Source: Eubacteriales Family XIII. Incertae Sedis bacterium (lineage in GTDB: Bacteria; Bacillota; Clostridia; Peptostreptococcales; Anaerovoracaceae). Taken from it: DNA of 12,230 bases. The stretch covers positions 1 to 12,230 of the forward strand of contig JAITNA010000110.1 in NCBI GenBank assembly GCA_031290715.1. Reading direction: 5' to 3'. Positions 8,078-12,230 of this stretch are shown here, piece after piece. Position numbers and translations under genes: made by a program. The notes under the pieces are model-generated. The model worked only from the letters and a program-made list of their open reading frames with translations. It was not told the DNA's origin and made no database searches. Each line of letters begins with the position of its first letter. Positions within the stretch are counted from its first letter, which is position 1.

Positions 8078-8657
8078 AAAAGCGGAGCTGCTTGCGATTG
8101 CGACGAAAAAGGATCAATATCCGCCGCCCGGCCCGCCGGAGGTCGCGTTTGCGGGCCGTTCAAATGTCGGGAAGAGTTCGCTGCTCAATCTGCTGACCAA
8201 CCGAAAGCGTCTGGCTTTTGTCAGCGGCAATCCCGGAAAGACACAGACGATCAATTTTTACGCGGTCAACGACGACGCCTTTCGTATCGTGGATTTGCCG
8301 GGCTACGGCTACGCGAAGATTTCAAGAAGCGTTACGGCGAAATGGGGCCAAATGGTGGAAGCCTTTCTCGAAGGGCGCGAAACACTGCGCCGCGTGGCGA
8401 TTCTTGTCGATATCCGGCACGAGCCGTCGGCGCGGGATGTGCAGCTGTACGAATACTTGAAGCACTACGGTTTGTCGGGGCTCATCGTCGCGACAAAGGC
8501 TGACAAGGTGAGCCGCAATGTACTCGCAAAACAGGTGAAGATTATTCGTCAGGTTCTGTCCGCGGCCGCGGAGGATCAGGTGATTTGCGTATCGGCGCTG
8601 AAAAAAACGGGAACGGAGGAACTGCTCGCGGAGATCGGGCGTATTGTGGAATTGTAA
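8067..8657 (+). CDS. engB: Ribosome biogenesis GTP-binding protein EngB/YsxC/YihA
   Basis: A 196-residue small GTPase, normal family length, which assists late assembly of the 50S ribosomal subunit. G1 is GRSNVGKSS at residues 30-38, G3 is DLPGYG, G4 is TKAD and G5 is SALKKTG; the switch region has the family's GKTQTINFY. The start ATG 8067 lies inside lon and overlaps its end by 11 bases, giving MRIKKAE, typical of the family. Only a weak purine stretch (GAAGAAAAA) precedes it, so coupling to lon termination is likely. Its position directly after lon is the conserved Gram-positive order. Confidence 0.96.
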   Translation: MRIKKAELLAIATKKDQYPPPGPPEVAFAGRSNVGKSSLLNLLTNRKRLAFVSGNPGKTQTINFYAVNDDAFRIVDLPGYGYAKISRSVTAKWGQMVEAFLEGRETLRRVAILVDIRHEPSARDVQLYEYLKHYGLSGLIVATKADKVSRNVLAKQVKIIRQVLSAAAEDQVICVSALKKTGTEELLAEIGRIVEL

Positions 8658-8659
8658 GG

Positions 8660-8680
8660 GGCAGTTTAACTGTTCCTGCC
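8660..8680 (+). repeat. Small hairpin between engB and hpt
   Basis: GGCAG at 8660-8664 pairs with CTGCC at 8676-8680 around 11 bases, or CAGT/ACTG pair inside it. It has no T-run and lies just before the hpt ribosome binding site. A role as weak attenuator or mRNA-processing stem is only a guess. Confidence 0.25.
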
Positions 8681-8698
8681 GAGAAATGAGGAAAAGCG

Positions 8699-9232
8699 AT
8701 GGCGGCGGCGTACAAATTGGACAAGGTATTTCTGACGCAAGAGGAGATCGAGCGGCGGGCGGATGAGATCGGCAAGGAGATTTCGCGCGATTACGCGGGG
8801 AAAGAAGTGACGCTGATCGGGATTCTGACGGGCTCCGTGATGTGGATGGCGCAGGTGATGAAGTCCATTGAGGTGGACACCTCGATCGACTTTCTTTCCG
8901 TGTCAAGCTATGGGGCCGGCACGAAAAGCAGCGGGGTCGTCAAAATATACAAGGACCTCAATCGCAGCGCCACCGGGAAACACGTAATCATCGTGGAGGA
9001 CATCGTGGACAGCGGCGTGACATTGGACTATTTGCTGAACTATTTGTCGGGGCAAAATCCGGCGAGTATCAAGGTGTGCTCCATGTTGGACAAACCGACG
9101 GGGCGGCGAATGAAGTTGGAAGCGGACTATGTCGGATTTGAAGTGCCGGGCGTCTTTCTCGTAGGATATGGACTCGACGTGGATCAGCGGTTCAGGAATC
9201 TGCCGTATATCGCTTCGGTCGCCGTTGAGTAG
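8699..9232 (+). CDS. hpt: Hypoxanthine phosphoribosyltransferase
   Basis: A 177-residue type I phosphoribosyltransferase that salvages hypoxanthine (and usually guanine) to IMP and GMP with PRPP. The PRPP-binding motif VIIVEDIVDSGVT occupies residues 96-108, with the acidic pair Glu100-Asp101. The earlier loop ILTGSVMWM and the flexible-loop segment DFLSVSSYGAGTKSSG follow the Hpt pattern, as does the C-terminal VGFEVPGVFLVGYGLD followed by RFRNLPYI. ATG 8699 has GAGGA at 8688-8692, six bases upstream. It lies 41 bases after engB on the same strand, so it may be the last gene of the cluster, although purine salvage is functionally unrelated. Substrate preference cannot be read from the sequence. 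Confidence 0.95.
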   Translation: MAAAYKLDKVFLTQEEIERRADEIGKEISRDYAGKEVTLIGILTGSVMWMAQVMKSIEVDTSIDFLSVSSYGAGTKSSGVVKIYKDLNRSATGKHVIIVEDIVDSGVTLDYLLNYLSGQNPASIKVCSMLDKPTGRRMKLEADYVGFEVPGVFLVGYGLDVDQRFRNLPYIASVAVE

Positions 9233-9234
9233 AT

Positions 9235-9377
9235 ACTATTCAAGCATGAACGCCTATTTGCCGAATCTCGGCGTTTCATGCAAAACCTGCCGCTCCAACG
9301 TACGTATAGTACGCCTACGCAGCAGAACTTGCCTGAAACACCGACCTTCAACAAATAATCGCTCATGCCTGAATAGT
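9235..9377 (-). ncRNA. 143-bp near-palindrome; candidate long hairpin RNA or palindromic repeat element
   Basis: Positions i and 18612-i pair along the whole element: 69-base arms (9235-9303 and 9309-9377) around GTATA at 9304-9308, aligned without gaps. Fifty positions are Watson-Crick pairs. Twelve of the other 19 are A/C on the + strand, so they become G-U wobbles only in a minus-strand RNA; none gives G-U in a + strand RNA. The outermost 15 bases differ at one position, and the innermost five (CGTAC/GTACG) are perfect. The left arm also folds on itself (9244-9254 with 9270-9281, one bulge). No promoter, terminator or clear target-site duplication was found. I do not recognise the family. 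A miniature mobile element is the main alternative. Confidence 0.6.
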
Positions 9378-9403
9378 TTCATTGGAGTATTTGTGTTGTA
9401 CTG

Positions 9404-9433
9404 TTGCGGAATGGCGCCGGAATCGTATACAAT
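9404..9433 (+). promoter_or_regulatory. Candidate promoter for pduL
   Basis: TTGCGG at 9404-9409 and TACAAT at 9428-9433 are separated by 18 bases, inside the hpt-pduL gap and beyond the palindromic element. Transcription would start near 9440, giving a short leader with the strong AAGGAGG ribosome binding site at 9457-9463. Both hexamers are only partial matches. Confidence 0.4.
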
Positions 9434-9468
9434 AATGAAGCAATCAATCACTAACGAAGGAGGACGAA

Positions 9469-10050
9469 ATGGGATATAAGGTAAGGGTCGGTATTTCAAA
9501 TAAGCATTTGCATCTGTCCGAAGCGGATTTGGAAACGCTGTTTGGGGCGGGCGCCGAATTGACGCCGTACAAAGCGCTTGTTCAGCCGGGGCAGTTCGCG
9601 GCGGAGGAAAAGGTCGATATCGTGGGCCCGAAATCCACGTTCAAAGGCATTCGCATTATCGGCCCGGTACGGGCACGTACACAGGTCGAGATTGCGATGA
9701 CGGACGCGCGCGCGCTTGGCGTCAATCCGCCCGTGCGCGAGTCGGGCAAGATCGAGGGCTCCGCGGGTGTGACGCTGATTGGCCCGGCGGGCGAAATCAC
9801 GATAGACGAAGGTGTGATTGTCGCGCTGCGGCACATTCATCTCTCCCCGGCGCTGGCGGCAGACGCGGGCCTGAAAGATCAGGATCTTGTCGACGTACAG
9901 ACCTATGGCACGCGGCCCCTCATCTTTCAGGATGTGGTGATTCGTTCCGGGGAAGCGCATGAGCGCGAGTTCCACGTTGATACGGACGAGGCCAACGCCG
10001 CGGGGGTAGCCAACGATCAGGAAGTCGAAATTATCGGAAAAGAGAGCTAA
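9469..10050 (+). CDS. pduL: PduL-type phosphate acyltransferase (phosphotransacylase)
   Basis: A 193-residue PduL-family enzyme, which interconverts an acyl-CoA (propionyl- or acetyl-CoA) and the acyl-phosphate; it is unrelated in sequence to the classical Pta. The paired motifs KHLHLS (His13, His15) and RHIHLS (His122, His124), together with His164 and Glu74 in TQVEIA, match the metal ligands known from the family. LVQPGQFA, VGPKSTF and TQVEIAMTDA are also characteristic. The protein begins directly with the catalytic fold, without the N-terminal encapsulation helix of microcompartment forms, and no shell genes are nearby. A cytoplasmic role making acetyl-phosphate from PFOR-derived acetyl-CoA is therefore likely, by inference. 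ATG 9469 has AAGGAGG at 9457-9463. Confidence 0.92.
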   Translation: MGYKVRVGISNKHLHLSEADLETLFGAGAELTPYKALVQPGQFAAEEKVDIVGPKSTFKGIRIIGPVRARTQVEIAMTDARALGVNPPVRESGKIEGSAGVTLIGPAGEITIDEGVIVALRHIHLSPALAADAGLKDQDLVDVQTYGTRPLIFQDVVIRSGEAHEREFHVDTDEANAAGVANDQEVEIIGKES

Positions 10051-10080
10051 GAACGCGTTCTGAAATCAGTTCTGACATCA
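10050..10080. repeat. Palindrome and 12-bp tandem duplication at the pduL/SEC-C junction
   Basis: AGAACGCGTTCT at 10050-10061 is a perfect palindrome touching the pduL stop. GTTCTGAAATCA (10057-10068) is followed at once by GTTCTGACATCA (10069-10080), 11 of 12 identical, and the second copy includes the SEC-C stop. The two genes converge here with 27 bases between, and I see no classical terminator. Confidence 0.6.
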
Positions 10081-10578
10081 GGCGCCGCAGCATTTTTTGT
10101 ATTTCTTGCCGCTGCCGCAGGGACAGGGATCGTTGCGGCCGGGCGTCTTTTCCTTGTGTACGGTCCGGGATCTTCTGTATTCGGTCGCAATCTCAGCCCG
10201 GCGTTCCTCGGACAAGACCCCGTCCCATTCGGGCAGGGAATACAGATGATCCGCGTCGGCTTCATGCATGCGGTAATACAGCTTTTCCGGATCGACGCGG
10301 AGGTCGAGTTCGCTGTCCGCGGTGATCTTCTCCGGCGCGAGTTCCTCCAGAAGGCTTGTGTTCAAACCGTCGAGCCAACCCATGAAGAGGACGCGGTCGA
10401 CGCCGAATCCATCCGCGAGGGACGAGAAAACGCCTTTCATCGAAAGTTCCTTATCCTTCAGCAGGATTCCGTAAAGCTTTTGTTCCGCGTCGCTGTAGTC
10501 CTTCCAAAAGGCTTGAAACGTTTCGTTTGTCTGTTTGTCGAGCAAATCCGCCCATTGTTTCGATAATGATTTTGCCAT
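10078..10578 (-). CDS. SEC-C zinc-motif protein of unknown function
   Basis: A 166-residue protein ending in a SEC-C motif, PGRNDPCPCGSGKKYKKCCG, with zinc ligands Cys152, Cys154, Cys163 and Cys164. This motif is known from the SecA C-terminus, where it binds SecB and ribosomes, and is found on many other bacterial proteins. The first 135 residues are hydrophilic and helical-looking, rich in Asp, Glu, Leu and Trp, without a domain I recognise; it is not SecA. The start ATG at 10576-10578 has an AAGGGGG ribosome binding site (10587-10593 on the + strand), which overlaps the hom stop, so it is translated as the second gene of a hom operon 13 bases downstream. No link to threonine synthesis is evident. 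Confidence 0.88.
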   Translation of the reverse strand: MAKSLSKQWADLLDKQTNETFQAFWKDYSDAEQKLYGILLKDKELSMKGVFSSLADGFGVDRVLFMGWLDGLNTSLLEELAPEKITADSELDLRVDPEKLYYRMHEADADHLYSLPEWDGVLSEERRAEIATEYRRSRTVHKEKTPGRNDPCPCGSGKKYKKCCGA

Positions 10579-10591
10579 GGAATTGTCCCCC

Positions 10592-11572
10592 TTATTTGCT
10601 CTCTCTTTTGATTTCTTTTGCGATTCCGATCACGTCGCCGAGTACGGCGCTTGCCGTCGGGAAGGGCCCCGCGCCTTTCCCGTAAAACATCAGGTCGTCC
10701 ACGGCATTGCCCTTGAGAAAGAGCGCGTTGAATTCGCCCGGTACATCCGCGAGCGGATGCTGCTTGTTCAGCATGGTGGGCTGGACGAAACAGTGAACGC
10801 CCTCGTCATCTCTGAACGCACTGGCGAGAAGCTTGATCACGCAGCCCGCTTCCTCGGCGTTCTCAATATCCGCCTTTGTGATCCCGCTGACGCCCGTCGT
10901 GGGGATGTCGTCCGGCAATACGCGTTCGCCGAATACGAGCGATACGAGGATGGAAAGCTTGTTGGCGACATCATATCCCTCCACATCGCCTGTCGGGTCC
11001 GCTTCCGCAAAGCCTTTCTCCTGCGCTTCTTTCAGCACCTCCTCGTACGAGCGGTCCTCCTCCGTCATCTTTGTGAGGATATAGTTCGTCGTCCCGTTGA
11101 GAATGCCGAGCAGTTCCGAGAATTCATTGGCGGCCAGCGCGGTGGTGATGGCGTTGATCAGGGGAATCCCGCCGCCTACGCTCGCTTCATAACGCAGCAA
11201 GGCCCCGTTTTTTTCGGCCGTTTCCGTCAATAATTCAAAATTTGCCGCCACGGCCGCTTTGTTTGCCGTCACGACGTGTTTGCCGGCTTTCAGCGCGGTG
11301 TGCATGAACGAGGAGGCCGGTTCAATGCCGCCGAGAAGCTCAATTACAATATCGATACCGGGGTCGTCAAGAATATCCCGCGGGTCTTGCGTGAACTTGC
11401 CGGGGTCGATGGCGATCCCCCGATCTCTTTCCGTGTCGATCTCGAGGATTTTCGTAATCTCAAGGTTCAGGCCGGTGGTTTTTTCGATGTGCGCTCTGTT
11501 CATTTCGAGCACTTTATACGTTCCGGTGCCGATGTTGCCAAGCCCAAGCAATCCGATGTTGATCCGTTTCAA
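10592..11572 (-). CDS. hom: Homoserine dehydrogenase lacking an ACT domain
   Basis: It reduces aspartate semialdehyde to homoserine with NAD(P)H, the branch step to threonine and methionine. I choose TTG at 11570-11572, which has GGAGG (11580-11584 on the + strand) seven bases upstream and gives MKRINIGLLGLGNIG, the usual family start. ATG at 11591-11593 in the same frame (333 residues) has no ribosome binding site and would place GGAGG inside the gene. The 326-residue product has the Rossmann loop GLGNIG at 10-15, TANK at 102-105, NGTTNYI at 159-165, ADPTGDVEGYDVANK with the catalytic Lys205, and AGPFPTASAVLGD at 301-313. It ends about a dozen residues later, whereas common bacterial enzymes of about 430 residues continue into a regulatory ACT domain. 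Confidence 0.94.
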   Translation of the reverse strand: MKRINIGLLGLGNIGTGTYKVLEMNRAHIEKTTGLNLEITKILEIDTERDRGIAIDPGKFTQDPRDILDDPGIDIVIELLGGIEPASSFMHTALKAGKHVVTANKAAVAANFELLTETAEKNGALLRYEASVGGGIPLINAITTALAANEFSELLGILNGTTNYILTKMTEEDRSYEEVLKEAQEKGFAEADPTGDVEGYDVANKLSILVSLVFGERVLPDDIPTTGVSGITKADIENAEEAGCVIKLLASAFRDDEGVHCFVQPTMLNKQHPLADVPGEFNALFLKGNAVDDLMFYGKGAGPFPTASAVLGDVIGIAKEIKRESK

Positions 11573-11627
11573 AACAATGCCTCCGTTTCTCATAAGCGGT
11601 TTCCATAAGCGTTCTCTCTGTCAAATT

Positions 11628-11656
11628 ATTCAAACATGATTTGGGGAGAATGTCAA
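11628..11656 (-). promoter_or_regulatory. Candidate promoter for hom
   Basis: Read on the minus strand, a perfect TTGACA (11656-11651) is followed after 17 bases by TTGAAT (11633-11628), which matches the -10 consensus at four of six positions. It lies about 55 bases before the proposed TTG start, with no gene between. Confidence 0.5.
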
Positions 11657-11713
11657 TGCAGCTTGTGATCATACGGCAGATGGTGTGAAAACGATTTGAA
11701 CGCAGGAAATATA

Positions 11714-11782
11714 TTTTTCCGGTTGTGCGGTATATATTTTTCCGGTTGTATGGATTTCTTTTTTCCGGTTGTTGTGATATGG
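11714..11782. repeat. Three 23-bp tandem repeats with conserved core TTTTTCCGGTTGT
   Basis: The 13-base core is identical at 11714-11726, 11737-11749 and 11760-11772, an exact 23-bp period. The remaining ten bases of each unit vary, although copies one and two share ATATA before the core. The array lies in the A+T-rich divergent gap between hom and the ATPase gene, about 50 bases before the latter's start. The rest of the gap (11573-11713 and 11783-11832) shows only the hom promoter and ribosome binding sites. Confidence 0.9.
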
Positions 11783-11832
11783 TAGGGGTATCGTTTGCGA
11801 TGATTCACGGATTTGCAGGAGGCTGTAAGGGC

Positions 11833-12230
11833 ATGGAATATAAAAAAAGATTTGCGGATGATACCTTGCGGGACAGGCTTGCGGGCGCCGGCGCGGTTTT
11901 GATTGAAGGCGCGAAGGGCTGCGGGAAAACCGAAACTGCCGTTCAAGTGGCAAAGAGCGCTGCGCGCTTTGATACCGATGAAGAAATTAAATTGAAATTG
12001 GAAATCGATCCAAAGAGTACATTATCCGGTTTGGTCCCGCGATTGATCGACGAGTGGCAGGAATATCCGGGGATATGGAATTATATCCGCAGGGAAGTTG
12101 ACGACAGAAAGGCGAAAGGGCAATTCATTTTGACAGGTTCGGCAAATCCGGAAGAACGTGTGCGCTTGCACTCAGGCGCCGGCCGGTTTTCTGTTTTCAA
12201 AATGCGCCCGATGTCTTTCTATGAAAAAGG
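11833..12230 (+). CDS. AAA ATPase of the DUF4143 type (partial, runs off the window)
   Basis: An open frame of 132 codons from ATG 11833 to the window end. The N-terminal part has a Walker A loop GAKGCGKT at residues 26-33 and, further on, PRLIDEWQEYPGIWNYIRR and the strand GQFILTGSAN, the pattern of AAA_14/DUF4143 ATP-binding proteins, whose C-terminal domain would lie beyond the window. AGGAGG at 11817-11822 is ten bases upstream, a slightly long spacing. The biological role of this family is not well established; several members behave as accessory genes. Codon use is visibly richer in AAA, TTG, ATT and GAA than in the neighbouring housekeeping genes, which suggests acquisition by transfer. 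Three 23-bp repeats sit just upstream. Confidence 0.85.
   Translation, partial: MEYKKRFADDTLRDRLAGAGAVLIEGAKGCGKTETAVQVAKSAARFDTDEEIKLKLEIDPKSTLSGLVPRLIDEWQEYPGIWNYIRREVDDRKAKGQFILTGSANPEERVRLHSGAGRFSVFKMRPMSFYEK

Noticed and set aside
9244..9285. Intrinsic terminator for hpt formed by the 9244-9281 hairpin
   Set aside because: The stem is good, but AAAACC follows instead of T residues on the + strand, and no T-run follows on the minus strand.
11714..11782. Small CRISPR array
   Set aside because: Core of 13 bases with 10-base spacers is too short, and there are no cas genes nearby.

Overview
The window looks like the chromosome of an anaerobic, fairly G+C-rich member of the Bacillota (Clostridia-like). 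The reasons are a pyruvate:ferredoxin oxidoreductase end at the left edge, strong AGGAGG-type ribosome binding sites, and the Gram-positive order tig-clpP-clpX-lon-engB. No rRNA, tRNA, CRISPR array or insertion sequence is visible.

Layout. Positions 1-366 hold the last part of nifJ (PFOR). Positions 501-2111 encode a membrane-anchored HtrA/DegP-like serine protease with a PDZ domain. After a repeat-rich spacer and an extended -10 promoter comes a compact protein quality-control cluster on the + strand: trigger factor (2282-3610), ClpP (3630-4235), ClpX (4232-5537, broken by one extra G in a G-run just before the Walker B motif), Lon (5540-8077, with an unusual lysine/alanine-rich tail) and the ribosome-assembly GTPase EngB/YsxC (8067-8657). 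hpt (8699-9232) follows closely. A PduL-type phosphotransacylase (9469-10050) then sits alone behind its own promoter. On the minus strand, homoserine dehydrogenase (10592-11572, without an ACT domain) and a SEC-C zinc-motif protein (10078-10578) form a two-gene unit converging on pduL. At the right edge a more A+T-rich gene begins, diverging from hom: a partial AAA ATPase of the DUF4143 type (11833 to the window end).

How the genes fit together. Trigger factor catches nascent chains. ClpXP and Lon degrade cytoplasmic substrates, HtrA handles misfolded protein at the membrane, and EngB assists large-subunit assembly. Gene junctions from clpP to engB overlap or are 2 bases apart, so translation is probably coupled. 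PFOR makes acetyl-CoA, and PduL could convert it to acetyl-phosphate, a plausible but unproven metabolic link.

The most interesting signal is non-coding. A 143-bp element at 9235-9377, between hpt and pduL, is one long imperfect palindrome with 69-base arms and a 5-base centre. Of its 19 non-complementary positions, 12 are A/C on the + strand and none are G/T, so all 12 become G-U wobbles in a minus-strand RNA (62 of 69 positions paired). This bias suggests selection for a long hairpin RNA read from the minus strand. Other points are a perfect three-copy 23-bp tandem array upstream of the ATPase gene, a 12-bp inverted repeat over the tig promoter, and the clpX frameshift.
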